Origin: Fasciolopsis buskii
Taxonomy: Eukaryota; Platyhelminthes; Trematoda; Plagiorchiida; Fasciolidae
Assembly (NCBI GenBank): GCA_008360955.1
Contig: LUCM01006144.1
Location: forward strand, 44,250-108,249
DNA length: 64,000 nucleotides
Reading direction: 5' to 3'
Shown: positions 38,701 to 53,300 of the stretch, piece after piece
How positions within the stretch are numbered: position 1 is the first letter of the stretch
Layout: the number at the start of each line of letters is the position of its first letter
Translations under genes and position numbers: made by a program
The notes under the pieces: model-generated
Databases searched by the model: none
What the model was told of the DNA's origin: nothing
Seen by the model: the letters and a program-made list of their open reading frames with translations, nothing else

Positions 38701-41700
38701 TGTCGACCTACGCAGTAAAATATTGTGTGATCACGATTAAATAACGCGAAACCAATTAAGTAACCATTGCTATTTCTTTTGATTTAGTTTAGTCCAAACA
38801 CATATTCACTTACTTCCATTCCTCGGTTGCGTTAGGCATGTCAAAATCTCGAAATATGCATGGTATCATAGTCATTTATGCATTCTTCATTGTCCCTATT
38901 TGTCACGATGGACATTAACTCACGACGCTGAAATCCGATGAATCAAACCTTGCTCATCAGTTACATTCACAGATGATTCATTTGGCACCTGTTCCTGGTC
39001 ACAGGTTTACACCTTTGACTTTGGGTAGGAAAAATATACCTAGACCCCTGAAATATTTATATATTCGTAGACTGGTCCATCACAAACGCACTGTTGACAT
39101 CCAGCGGTGACTCAGGGAAACAATGCCTTCAGCACAAAAGCCAAACATCGCACTGGTGTATATGGTACGTAAACCTTAATCCATGGATATATTCAAGGGT
39201 TTGCAGCTGGACTTTCGGGTTGCTATTTAAGGAATCTTTTCGTGATAAGAATACAGATAGTTCCAGATGCGGTATAATCCTGAGTTCAGAGTCGTTCGTG
39301 CAGCCCAAATCCTCTTACTTCTACGGGGTTCTTTAACTCTCTTCACTTCTTTCTATTTTCTTCATTCATTTTGCTTTCGACCATATTGTGCTATGTAGCA
39401 GTAACCGGAAATAGAACAAGTTAATGTAAAGATAGAACTTGCAGAAAAATGAACTGAATTCAAGGGATTCGTGAGTTATATGCAGCAACTAAAAGATTGA
39501 AAATCCAAACATAATTCAAGGGTATTTCTGTGCATGTGCATGATTCACTCGGCAAAATAGACTGATTTTGTTGTTTTCATCTCTTATGAAAATTTTCTTC
39601 TGATTTATGAGGCCTTTTTCCACAGTCAGATCACCTGTTACCTCCCTGATACTTACTACTCTGTCAGCTGGGTCCTTTATAACTGGCTGACGCCATCCGG
39701 GAGCATGAGCATGGGTCCTTCTGATTATTAAATTACCAATAAGATTGCCTTTGTCTGTTTACCCGAAGTGATTTGCCTTAATTAATTAAAAATTCTGCGA
39801 AAACATGCACTGTGCCAATGCTCCCGGTTGATCATTGAACATCCATAGGAAGTCACAGGAGAGGATTCAGTCAGTCAATTGTTTTCACTTTTAGCATTCT
39901 ATTTAATAACATTCGTTTACGAATGCTGCACAGTGTTGGTCTCAAATATTTCTCTATGTTCTTCCCCCGTTCTTCAGCTCCGATTGGAATGGCAATATTG
40001 TGTGTGGGCGCGGCTTGTGCGATCGTGTCCCTAATTGGATATTGTGGAGCTTGTTGCAACTACAAAATCATACTTTACCTGGTGCGTCTTGAACGTCTCT
40101 CGGCATAGCAGCGTGCTCATCTCCAAAGTGCCATTCTAACCACGACTTTTAGGTTGATAATAGATAAGACAACAAAGGATACCAACGCGTTAAACAATGT
40201 GGTTTATGCTGTTTATTAAACGGCCGCCTTTGCACCAGCAGTTCGCCCTCCTGTTACGTTTTTTAAGCTCAACGTTCATGCTGAGTTAAAAGCCACAAAC
40301 AGTAATAGACTTCAGAGGGATGGTAAAATCGCCACAAATTTAAGAGTATTCGTCAAAGCAACCGCTTCTTATTACTTTGGTTGGTTATCCGAGGATATCC
40401 GCTATTTGAGCTCTCATGATGATGGCCTGTTGTATAACGGTTCACTTGTCTCTGTTCGCTGCGGTCTGCAGTCCTAAATTTGGCCGTCTAGTGTCCCGCA
40501 CTGCGTGTCTTCTACAATCCTACCGTTTGCTAGATGTATACTTCTTCCCAAGGCCCAAAGAGAAATCCACAAGTGTGGAACTTAAGAGTGGCACATTTAC
40601 GTCATCATTCAAGTGTAAGAGTTATCAGAAGTCTGTTCCCAGTATGAACTCAATCCTTTTGATGCATTTCGTATTCTGTCGAATGTCCATCACACCAGTG
40701 CAGCCGTGCCCGGTTCAAACCAGTCACGGCAATAACGTAGTGATAACTCAAACCCCGAACTGAGGAAACTATAGTGGGTATTCACTTTCTTCCTCAAGGA
40801 TTTAAACAATAAATGAAAAGTGGTGAATGAAGCGAAACAGTTGTCTTCCTGTTTTATTATTAAATTTAACCTTTGCTCTTTCTGAATAAACGTCGATCAT
40901 TACGGTAACAATAGACAGGTACCATTTGCGCTTGTGTGAAAAGCCCATTAAGTTACAGCAACAGGAGTCTGCAAGCAAATTTCATTTTTGCCAGTTCAAT
41001 AACATCAAGTATTCAAAAACGAATGACTGAGAGTTAACACCCATTATTTTAACCCAATCCGTACTGCTTCCTTAACTTTTGCACATACTATTTCCTGTCC
41101 ATGTTCACGGACTAAATGCGTTCCAGTTCAAGGAAGCAAGCAAAAGGAATTAGTGAAATTGTTCGGCTCATAACTGGTAGAATGGATTTGAAGGTGTACA
41201 GTGTGACGGATTAAGGATTTACATAAGAACAGTCAAAATAAGTACAGTTAGGCTTGTGGAGATGCGGCTTATTGCTTTCGAAAGGAAAATGATTAAATCA
41301 AATTTAACAATTTCAATGCCACCTTTTATGATCTATCAAGCATCGGCAAACTGGATTTGCGAAGAGACGAACAACTGAGGAATACCCAGTAATGTGTCAA
41401 TTCAATGACTGATAACACTTGCTACCGGAGATTAAATGGGAGTGAGTTGAAATATGAACAAATCATCAAGTTCGTACTGTTCGTCGTTTAGAAAAACTTT
41501 GATTCCCAGACACGAGAAAAGATGCCTTTCGACCAAAGACAGATTGTAAGGTGATCAGATCGTTTCAATTAAACAGAACGGGAGCAAAAGTAATGTGGCT
41601 AGAGATATCATTTTTAAATAAACATGGAGGACCTTGCTAGAAAGGAATGCAGGCAGATAGGCTTTGTTTGAACGCTTCCAGTGGAAGTGCCACTTGCTTC

Positions 41701-44700
41701 TCATTCTCATCCACTAATGCGAAAAACAAAACAGAACCCCTATGTGTGAACTCGTAAAAATAAACGAATTGTCTTGAGGGCAAATAATGCTCTTGACTAA
41801 GCCTGAACAGTTTATGAAAGATCCCAAAGTTAAAAATATACCTTCGTTATATAAGTCCGAAATGGTTTAGCTGCCTATGGGCTGAATGCCGCTACGTCAG
41901 GTTGGTATCGGAGAAAATGGCCGTTGACCATAAAATGACTCAATTTTTTGTGTGAATAGGGTCGAACAACGTCTGTTGTAGAAGTCACAAACCTCTTAGT
42001 GAAACAATGAAAAATAAATACACTGGTTTCTGAAAACCAGTGTCATCGGTGTAGTCAAAAGTGAAGTCTATTCATAAACTGTTTTCATCATAATTCAAAG
42101 ACGGTATGCAGAGGATCCCTATTACCGCCGTATGCGTTTACTTTCAGGAAAATGGGTTAGATGGCCTCAAAAATATGGCGATAGAAAATAGACTCACTGA
42201 TTTCGTTAGCCAAAGGCAAACTGAATGAACAGTTAATTCTTGGAGTATGAATGCGAAAAGATGCAAGGAGTGCTAACTTTTATAATCCAAGCCTTTCGGC
42301 TTATAATTCTAGTCAGCTGCGAATCCCACATCGTTGGTTCAGCGGTTTCTGTACCCATCGTAGCTCCCCGAATATTTGGTTGAAAAGAAACATCTGCTTT
42401 TCTTAACAGACGACCAGCTCCCGTTGTTGATTGTAAAGCTGAAGACCCAGTGTTGATGACAACTTAACAGAAAATCCTTTTTCATAAATAAACTCAAAAC
42501 TAATCCTCATACAAACAAAGATCATGCAACTTTTCTTGAGAGCTAGCTAAAGACTGTCATGATGTGTACAAACAACCATAGCTGTACAGGATACAAAGCT
42601 AGATCTCGTGACGAGTTCAAACCATTTAGAGGAAAGTTTTGGAAGAGCTGTAATTGGTGAAGTGCAAAAGATCTGCGTGGTTTATTCGTAGGATTTTACC
42701 TGGCTGACATAGAAATTCGTCACGACTTGGCTGGAAAAGTTTGCGGTTTTTACCACGGTGACGACGCATTCTTCGCGGTCACCCGGGAAATCTTACTGAC
42801 GATGCGCAACAGAAGTGAACCTTCGTTTCCCATGATTGGCCTTTCAGGTTTTCCAACATCTGTTAAATGTATAGATAACGAGTGCATTAGACGTAACGTT
42901 AAAAATCCAACGAAGCATCTGTCTTTAGGTCCAATTTGAAAGAAAGAAATAACTTTCATTTAATGTTGTTCATACTGTACTGCTTTTTAGATGAGATGTA
43001 GTTCGATTTACTGCAAACGCGCACCACACCAAATCTTGGATTCGGGGTTTTTAATGATTTAACAAAATTCATGTTCTCTTGAAAATTTTACAAAAAATTC
43101 CCCATTGTTGATTAGCTCTAAGGTGACATTGACTAACCTTAAAAAACAAAACTGTTTCACCAGTTTGACACTTCTTGTAATGTACCCATCAGTTTACGAA
43201 ACTATCTGTGAACATGAGAAAACGTTTTGTGTTCACAGTGTCGTAAATGCTACGATTTGGTCAACGTCCACCTCGCAGCAAAAGTCTTTATCTACTACTG
43301 AAACCTTTGAAATATCACGAAAATCTATTGTTTTTGAAGAATCATCTGGATGAGTAACTTCCCCGTCCACTGTAGTTTTCTTCTTCTAAAGAATAAAATT
43401 CCTTAGGTTATTTGACAATTCTTTGTCTGTCACAGGACAGGCACTCATCACAAATGCGTCATCTGCAGACAGCACTTCGTGATTATGTGGAAGCACGAAA
43501 ATGGACAAGGACGGCATGTTATACAATGTCGATTATTTCTAATGTGTTGCTTATCACTCAGAAAATTAGCGAATTGCTTCAAAGTGTAGCCGTAACAGCC
43601 CTGCAAAAATACTGTAATCCTAAACATCATGACTACGGGCGAATAAAATATCTTTCGTTGAAACCAGTGAACAGACGGTTCACGAATGTCGTCATCATTG
43701 TCATCATTGTCATCACTGTGTCCTGTCAAATAACTCATGCTACCCTCTCTGTTCCAGTATGCAGCGCTGATCGGTCTCCTGGCTTTGGCCGTTCTGATCA
43801 TAATCATCATCTACTTCGCAAAGCGTGATGCGGTGAGTTGAATACAAAACACGTTCCGGCGAATATTTTGTTTCTCTCGTCGACCAGTAAGAGATTCAAA
43901 TTCAGTATTATTATATGAATAGGAAGGAACAGGTTTCTGGGAATGAATCATTTTAATCAATAGAAAATGAAACTGATGTGGATTCTAACAACCTCACACA
44001 AAAACAAAGCTCAACCAGCTTTTCGACGAACTCTGGTCAGACATATGGCAAGTTTGCCTACCTTTACTGCTCCGGGGTATTTCAAAACCAATTACCGCAC
44101 TCTAATTTAGGATTCTTACTTTACACTTTGTGCATGGTTCAAGCTGCCCAAATTTCATCACTGCGAGATAACAAACGACGAGGATCATACTGCCTATAGA
44201 ATACGCCCTGAACTTTCGTGACCACAAGTTTACGCTTCAAAATCAGTTGTCTTAACCCTGGAGTCTTTCATTCGCCAAATTCTTCATACGTGAAATAGCT
44301 TTGCCAATGAGCTGAAGTATGAACAGATCAACAGCCGTTTTTCGGGAAGTTCAGACCTCGGGTTAAACAAGTACAAAATAGAAAAGTTAATATTGCTCTT
44401 AGTTTCTTTGCCGCTGTTCAGCCACAGATCTCCTCATACACTGGAGTTCATCCAACGTAGAGCTTAAAAAGACCCTGGACCGGAGCATTTTAACTGCCCT
44501 CCACAATTCAAAAGTGTATCTGTCGGGCATAGCAGTTGGCCAAAAGATCAAAGAAACGGTGGTTGATCTTACATCTATCAGAATTCATTCGCAAGTTTGA
44601 TCAAGCGATCCTCCTCGAAAGACTACAAAGCGATAAGAAATTTGTTAGAGGGAGCCATACCAAGGAGAATGGTTTGACACCCATGCCTCAAACTACCACT

Positions 44701-47700
44701 CCTAGTTGCATGCTTTTATTTAACGATTCACACTGCATATCAATCGGGCACAGAAAAGCAATCTACTTGAAGTTAAAATAACCATTTCTGATAAGTTCAA
44801 ACAAATATTGAGGAAAAGACCAGTCGGTAGAGAGACATATTTTAATCCCAAACTATCTACCATGGTAAATCCGTTTCGATTTTCTGCCTAATCTCTTCAA
44901 TTAGGTTTACTTCTGATTAGACCACTCACGAAACAGTTGAGCAATAAGCCATTATTGATTAGGTATTTCATTTTTGGTTTGCGTGGCACATCGGTGCTTA
45001 TTCTTAGTAAGCACTGAGTTGTTCCAAATGAGATTTTTTGTGACGTCTACAGTCATTCAATACAATCGATTTCATTTTGTTCGGTATTTGCTCTTGGGTG
45101 TAATAGATTTAAGTATTCCAATCCTATTCAGTAAGATTTTGTCGAACCCTGGGCAGAAAAAATGCGCAATTTCCGATTGCACTTGTGATGCCAAGAATCA
45201 AACAATTTCGACATTGTAAATTCCCGACAAATAAGTAGCTTTAAAATAATTCCTGTTTCCAATCTTCTCATTTAGGGTATTTTGATTCCCTTTCAAAAAT
45301 GTTTTTCGCCTACTCCACAAAATGTGGCATCGTTGCTCGTTTATGTCCTACTTCTTTCGGCACTATGACAATGTAACTGAAGCAAATGCCATTTCAAATG
45401 AGGGTTCTTTCCTAGGTTAGCAAGTAGCGAGTTTTAATGAGATGCTTGAAGCATGGGTGTTGTGAAAGAGGTATGACCCATAGACTCCAGGGACCACCAC
45501 ACCGAAGAAAGAGGAACCGGCAACCAAGACCCTGAAACTTGGAGTGGTACAGGAGTAATTAAGGTTACATTAGGTCAGGTGTGGTAACTAGCCAAGTGAT
45601 GGTGAGCTGCTATCTACCAGTTTGTTGAGGACCTATTAATTTGAAATAGTTACCATTGGGAAATGTTTGAACCTCGTACGATGCGCCACTGAAGCTCAGC
45701 TGATAGTGAGAATATGGTACGAAAGTACGAGTGACATCCACCTGAGTGGTGAACTTCCCTCGAAATCCGAGAATTCTATCATTTAGGTCTATTCTCCTTG
45801 TGACAAATTATCATGTGGATTTGGAAGATTGTTACTTCTAATTGAGGAAAACGCACTGATTGCTTGTAGTTGCTGTATCCAATTGACCACCTGATTCCAC
45901 CAATGGCTAACTGGTTGGCTCACATTCATAGGCGAGATTTTGTACACAAATGCGAATCACGCGAATATATAAAATCGAGAAGGGCCTCATTTGTGTATCA
46001 TAATGATCAAGGACTTTTGAACGTCACCAGCTAACTGACAACAAGGACCATGCCAAAATTGATAAACGAGCTTGTTTTTCTATTCCTGCTAAACAAACAG
46101 TCCTTCAAATTTACTCCACAGTTCTTTAGTTGCATGTGGAAGTTCCTAAATTGTGACTGCCTTCAAAATTAATAACTGATCGCAAGCTTACCTTGCCAAG
46201 TCATTCATGTCAAATTCGTGATTTTAAGAATTTAAATTTTCCGAAACTTTGTTTCAGTTAGGTGATATCGTGGTGAATATGTACGCAAAGAGTGTAAAAG
46301 CCTACGTATCCCTGGAAGCGAACACTGTGGACAGTTTGATCGTTGGATTGCTTCAACCACCGGTGAGTTTGGATCCGAGTAAAATGCACTCAACGATTGC
46401 AGGATAGACCTTGAATGTCAAAACCACGATAAGACAATCCGTATTGCACATTTTCCTTATTGCTTTAATAAATGCCAGAGCTATTGCTCATTCTAGAATA
46501 CTAGCATCTCGGTGCGATTATGCAACCACGACTAGTATGAGCAAGAAATGTAGTACGAATTTGGCAGATACCTCAAGAAAGATGGGATTCGAACACCATG
46601 GCACCTAGTCATACCCCAAGGTGATGTTGAATTTTCCCTCATTTGCTTTTAACATTGATCTGCCCGAAGACCATGCGTCATCGAGACACTGCGGAGATGG
46701 AAACCACCGAAAAATGAAGGGAAAAGAGAAATAAACGAGCAGAGTTTACCACTCATTTTTCAGTGATTTTCTACTCCATCATTATGTCATTAGTTATCCA
46801 TTTTTATCCATGAGCCTCTGATGGGCTTTATTAAAATCGCAGTCTGAAAGTAACTTGAAGGGATGACCTAATATCTCTTAATTCGGCTTCTGAAGTGAGA
46901 ACAAAACTAAAGGATAGTGAGGTGACGTCAGTGTCTCATAACCTAGTGGAAACTGGTGCTTGTTTGTTCATAGCATAGGTTCTTCAGGTGATGGTAGATA
47001 TACTTGGCGCCCAAAGTATCCCTGGGCCACTGATTCTGGCAACCATGATGGCCTAAGCCTTCTGCAATAACTTTGATTGAAAGCAAAGTTTAACAGCCAC
47101 CCTAGGGTGATCACTAACTGTGTGAAGTGCACCGAACACTCCCGTTGGTCGTCGAATTTTATTGGGAGTACCTCCACCACCAGAAGACAGTGAACAAAAT
47201 CTCGGCAGAGACTGAGATACACGGTCATCTAAGAACAATTAGAGATAAAATTAAGGTCAATGCTTATCCAGGATCTTGAGAAATTTACCGTTCTATTCTA
47301 GTAGATTAAAAGATCTGCTCGTATTTGATGGAAACCATAGGATCAAATAAAATTGCTGATCTGGGCTTCCGCTCAGATAAAGACTGGTGAAGGATATCAT
47401 CATGTATTGCAATATTTTGCAATGCTGATGCCTAGTTCTCCTTTAAAAGCCGACTGAAATTGACAAGCGACTGTAGCATTTTATCACAGATTCTCACTCT
47501 CTGCCCTGTAATTTCAGTAGGCGATTGAGCGACAAAACAATATTGGTTACTGAGAAACTAAATGAAGTATTCTCTTGATGCTTCCATAGCGTTCACACAT
47601 GAACTGATAATTAGACCTTCATTTTGAATATTCTTGTCTCCCGCAGATTAAGTAGCTAAAGGGAACAAACTGTCTGCAAGTGACGATGCACACTACTGCG

Positions 47701-50279
47701 AGAGTAACTTCCTAATTTTAAGCAAAGTTACCTGAATAAGAGTTTGTGGACTTTGTGATAATTTGCTATCATCTAAACGACAGATTTTGACACGCAACAC
47801 AAGCCAAGATGATTTAATCACCTTTTTAGTATCAGTGCCTTCTTGCACACAACAATATTTGGACTCATCCAGACAAAGTCTAAATGGCGAAATACAAAGT
47901 ACTCTAAGTGTCCAATTTCATTGGGGAAGGTCACAATGGCACAAAAAATAAATTCAGACGGATTTCCAAGCCTTTCTTGATTTTGCCGCTGTGCTTTAGA
48001 TCATGTGTAACATGAGGAAATTGGACAACAGCAAATTATATATATATATTAGTAGTAGTATACCTTTTCTTTGTATAAATCTGTGTGCAAATAGTGTGCC
48101 TTCAGAAAGATAATGAAAGATGAAGACAATGAATGACAAAAAAGAAAGGAAAATAAACAAGGTTCAAGGGTTCACCACACATTCTTATTCCTTCATTCTC
48201 CATATCCACGTCATTGACTAACCATAGAGACCCATGTTTCTTCGGTAGACTTGGCACATCCCAGTTGCCCAAACCGAACTAGAGGGTTGACCCAACATCA
48301 AGCCGCTGACCATAAGGCAGCAGAATGACACGAAGATCACGTAACTTACGTGGCAGTTGGTGACTGATTTCCCCGTTTGTACACATTTGGATGGGGTTAG
48401 ACACCCTGGGTGCGCATTACAGACCGCCACAAATGTCGGTCAGCATGCAGCTGTACACTTTACGAGCCATCCAAGTTCGACTGGGAATCAGGAATTAGCC
48501 ATCATTTCGAGAATGGTTACCAATAATTAGTCAACCCGGTGGACATCTCTGGGTATTTCTGTTTGTCCTACCACTTTTGTGAAAGCACCTAGGCCAAGAT
48601 AGGGTAGAATACGAGACCTCCTTAGCGCACGATGTTTGAAGTACACTGGCTTTTGGGGACTTATCCAGGGGTGTTCAGAACGAGTGGCAGTCTCAGGGAC
48701 CGAGACACTCACCCCCGACCAAGCTGAGTCATTTGGAGTATCCGCAATTTAAATATTCCGTTTCTCAGTTATATGAATTGATTTCTGTGCGATTATCTTT
48801 CCTCAGAATATCTCACATAGTCTTTCGTCTTGATCTCCGGCATATAAATGTGTACATCGTCTGATAAGATTGTCAAATAGCTGACGGGTTCTGTCATTTC
48901 CAGGTTTACTATTTCAGTAGGTGGACCACGTAGATACAGGTTCGATAAACGGTAATGTAGCTACACCTGTCATTTTATTAATTCATTTGTTTTAAAAGTT
49001 GGTCTTCATCTGCCAATCTCGCTGTGTGGGCTGTTTTGCTTCAAGCATTCAGTATATTTCAAGTGGTTCGCCATCTTGCTTTACTTACAATTGAAAATGA
49101 TGTTATGTGAAGAAAAATTTATATCTGATTAGTGCAGAAGTTCTTCACAAGTTTCTTATGCAATTGCTCATGTGTTTCCAGTTGCACTGCTGCGGTGTTG
49201 ACGGTCCCGATGATTTCAAAAACATGTCAAAAACTGATGTTTACAACGGCCAAAATTATCAAAGTAAGATATACAACAGATTTTCCCGTCTACCACATTC
49301 TAGACATTTTTGATTTATTCATTTTCATGATAAACTACTAGTCCGCGCAAACAAAGTGTTCTGAGCAGGTCGGTCAGTAATCAATAAATCATTAAAGTAT
49401 CGTTCTTTCAGTTGCGTTGATGAAAACAACTAGTATTTTAAATGGGCAACGGAAAACCTGGGTTAAAGTCCACTAGCTTGAATCCACTCCTAATTACGTA
49501 CCAGCGATGTTAAATTCCCTTTTTACAGACGACCCTAACGAGATTGGCGCCCTACTCAAATTGCACATACAAACGGGCACCCAAGAACTGGTAAGGGATT
49601 TTCCCCATGTTTGTGCAGCGGGGCTTGATTAGAGCTAATGAAGTTCACCTCGACCCGACGAGACTAGATTGAATAAACTAGAAACTGACCATTCTGGGAC
49701 CCAATAGTGATTAATGAGCAGATCATAACTAATTGCATGGAGAGCATTATACAGTTAACGATTGCACACCTATTAAGGTTTTAAAAGTTCGACAACATTT
49801 ATAAATGCTGTTCGGGATTAATTTTGAACAACCTTTTGCAAAGCCTGTTGTTGATCGTCAATTTTGCTGTATGTTTCATATGTGAGAATGTCTGTTTATG
49901 AAGAATGTTATAAAGCACAAAAATGTGTGATAGTATGCTGGCCCCTTCAGTTCACATCGTTGTATTTAACTATTCCAGAGTTCGTAAGTTCCACAGTTCT
50001 ATTTGCAAATTTCTTAGCGAATGCAGCAGCATAGTAATTTTCGAAAGGAAGCTGCACACTTTCTTGTAGGCGAAACGTTGATGTACTTATTCAGGTTAGC
50101 AGACTCAAATAAGAATACTTTCATCTGCCATTACTATTTAGCTCACAGTATATGAGTTTGATCTCTGTTTACTCTGTGAGCCGTTCTGTAAACACCTTAG
50201 GCGAGTCCATGGATCTTCTAGTACAATGACAACGTATTGGAAATGTATATAGGCTTCCAAAAGCTGAGATGAGCTGGCG

Positions 50280-50334
<55 letters not shown>

Positions 50335-53300
50335 CGCCAGCTCATCTCATATATATATATATATACAAATAGACCGCCCGTTGCGGAATTTGTGTTTACC
50401 TCATCAGCTATTCGAACAAATGCAGATGCTCGGGAAAGTGCGTACCGGCTGATCTACATCGAGTAATCAGGCTAAACAAGAAAGACGACGGTAAAAATTT
50501 TAGCCACTTCTGTTTTGCAAGTTAGACGTGAAAGACGGGGTTACTACAAATTTAAAATTGACGGGATTAGCCAATCAGTGTTTAAGGATGCATGTAAAAG
50601 CTCCCCTTCGTACAGTTTCTGGATTCATTTTTTTACAGAAGTCATTGAAACGGTTTTGTGACAAAAACCTATTACTCTTGGAAAACGAACTAACTTTCTG
50701 CGAATACGTCATTCTGCGTTTAGCTGTTGACGCTTAAAATATATTTATTTATTTATCAATGATTCCTTTTTTCCCACAACACAAGATCTCCAATATCCAA
50801 TTCCGTGTTGTATGATGAACGACAAATATGTCATAACCGGGGCCAATTGTCCTCAAGCGTTCACAAATAGTAACAGTTACATCGGTCATCCTTGTCGACA
50901 GCCATTGAATAAGCAGTTTGTCAAATACATGAATTACGTGGCCTACGGTCTGATTGCAACACTCGGTATTTTGGTAAGTTTCTTCATATATGTCGCTTCT
51001 TTTCCTTTATATTATAGAGTTGTACGTCCCCCAGTAACACTTACATGAACACATAGATACAGACAAATGTAGGCAATGAATTCAAAACGACCTAACACAG
51101 ATTTTAGCTACGACAGGATTTTAGTAGTTGTCGGAATTAAATTGTAGAAAAGAAGTTCTTGGACTGACTCGGTTGAAATTTATTCAATTTGGTTTGTTCA
51201 GTGCACCAACAATGCGTGAATGGATATTTTTGCTTTCGGACCTAATCCGGGGACCATTAGGGTCAATAATTTCTTATCCAACATGTTGAAATTACTATGC
51301 GTGATGGCCCTCATGAATTACCACAATTTACCGATAATGAATGCATCCACGTCATTCCTCTATTTATTCAGACATTTTACTGCGTTCCGAGTGTTTCGAA
51401 CGGCTCGGCAATCAATCTAGTAACACTACCTTAGTCAGATGGGACTTGGTTCTCTCATGCCCAGTATCCCCTGTTCACCGAAAATACGTCTATCGGGTAT
51501 TTAGGATTATCTTCAACTCGTCTCAGAATCGGTTCAAATGATTCTCAATGTAAACACGTGCACGCAGTCGTACAAACACATCCAGCCACTCCAATCCAAG
51601 AAGTCAGTGGTTGTGGACGCAATCCAGTGACATCCGAGGCTCGATCACTTTACTGCATAAACTGTTTGAATGGCGTTTCATCTGAGACCTTCTATATTCA
51701 CACACACAGGCATTAATCAATCATTGCTTCAAAAAACGACATTTGCTCCTAAGCATCAAAGATCAGATCATGTTGTCACATTCAGAACTTTCGAGAACCT
51801 GATCACCTGATGTTTGTTTAAGTCGATTGCAGATATAAATATATATGTATATATATGCATTTATGTTCAATATATATATATGTGTGTGTGTATATGCACA
51901 TTTCCCAAATAATTCGTCACGCAGTCTCAACAAGCAACTTAACATAAGAAATCACGTAAATCCATGGCAACTTGGATGTGACACTGCACAACGAATCATT
52001 CGACAAATAAAAACAAACTATATATATATATATATACGGCAATGGTTTGATCGCTGAGCTGGGCAATTTGGTTTCAAACGTTTCATCGCCAGCCAAGGTA
52101 ACATCGTCAGTGCCATGGTCTTGTGGCGAGCGTCTGATTGCCATCGTCCGCCTAAATAAGTCACCTAGTCTTCACTCCGTATTGATTGGTCGCTCTGGAT
52201 GAAGTGGTGGAATAGAGATGCTTTTCAGTTGAGTTGTTCACCTTTGCCACTGTTATCATGTTGTGAGCTGAATCAGCTTGCGTTTCTACTGGCTTGCAAT
52301 GGTTGGTCCTTTGATCGGATTGATAGGAATACGAAGTCTAGATCAAGGTGCTGCTCGCCAGGTGTGCGCACCTGGTACCCCAAATCACTTGTGATTCGTA
52401 AATGGGCTCATCATCCATTCGCGTTCCTAACGATTCAAATGAGATTCTGGTGGTAAAGTTGTAACTTTTCTGTCTTCGTGAACTGAAATCAGGGAAAGTG
52501 TATTGTGCGTTTTTGTTGGTAACTGGTGCTTATGGATCCGTGTCCCGAGTTTCTTTCCGGTTTGTCCAGTGTACTGTTTTTCTCAGTCCTTTGCAGTCGA
52601 TTAGTTAAACAATGTTCGTTCAATTCTTGTCAGCCATCGGTTCTTTCATCTTCCATAGAATGTTTCGTAGGGTTTTTGTTGTCTTGTGCAACACTTCAAT
52701 TCCTTGGGGTTTGACTAACCTTGTTGTCATTTCAGAGGTATGTTTGATTTACGGCAAGACAGCTCGTGTTTTGGCCTGTTCTGCGATCGTCTCTCGGTAC
52801 TGTTTTTTGTTGCCGCTTCATCTGATGAAGTTTCGTGTGCATCCGTTACTCAGAAACAGTTGAAACAGATATTTTTTTGTTTTCTTTGCTTCATAGTGGT
52901 GCAGCGGGATTGTTCTTTTGAAAAGTCGCTTAATGAATCTTTCCTTATGACAGCTTGAGTGGTTACTTTGAATGCGTGCATTTGCGCTATACGGATGTTT
53001 GCAATGTGCCTGTATCTGTCCGTGTGACGAGCACGGCTAGAATGGGCAGACTGTTGTCGTGTTCTGTCATCATAGCGAACTCTATTTCCTCAAATACTCC
53101 TTCACCCAGAGCAACCAATCAACACGGAATAAGGCTAGGTGATCCATTTAGGCGGACGATGGCAATCCGACGCCCGCCACAAGACCATAGCAATGGTGAT
53201 GCCACCTCGGTTGGTGATGAAACATTTGCAACCGAACTGTCCATATTGTTGAATCTAAGCTACGATAAAGCACATTATTCTGCAACTTGCTCCCATATAC

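Noticed and set aside
40416..40763. 115-codon plus-strand frame in tetraspanin intron 3.
   Set aside because: No recognised domain, no splice-phase fit to neighbouring exons, and length compatible with chance.
42727..42939. Open frame in intron 3 with protein-like composition.
   Set aside because: No recognisable motif. An overlapping minus-strand frame of equal length suggests chance.
43412..43828. Long plus-strand and minus-strand open frames around 43.4-43.8 kb.
   Set aside because: They overlap tetraspanin exon 4 and its intron in the wrong frame or strand and have no family motifs.
52060..52140. Hammerhead ribozyme in Penelope arm A: on the minus strand CTGACGA is followed about 19 nt later by GAAAC.
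   Set aside because: The bases between do not form a proper stem II ending at GAAA, and arm B lacks the CTGANGA core. A covariance-model search would decide.
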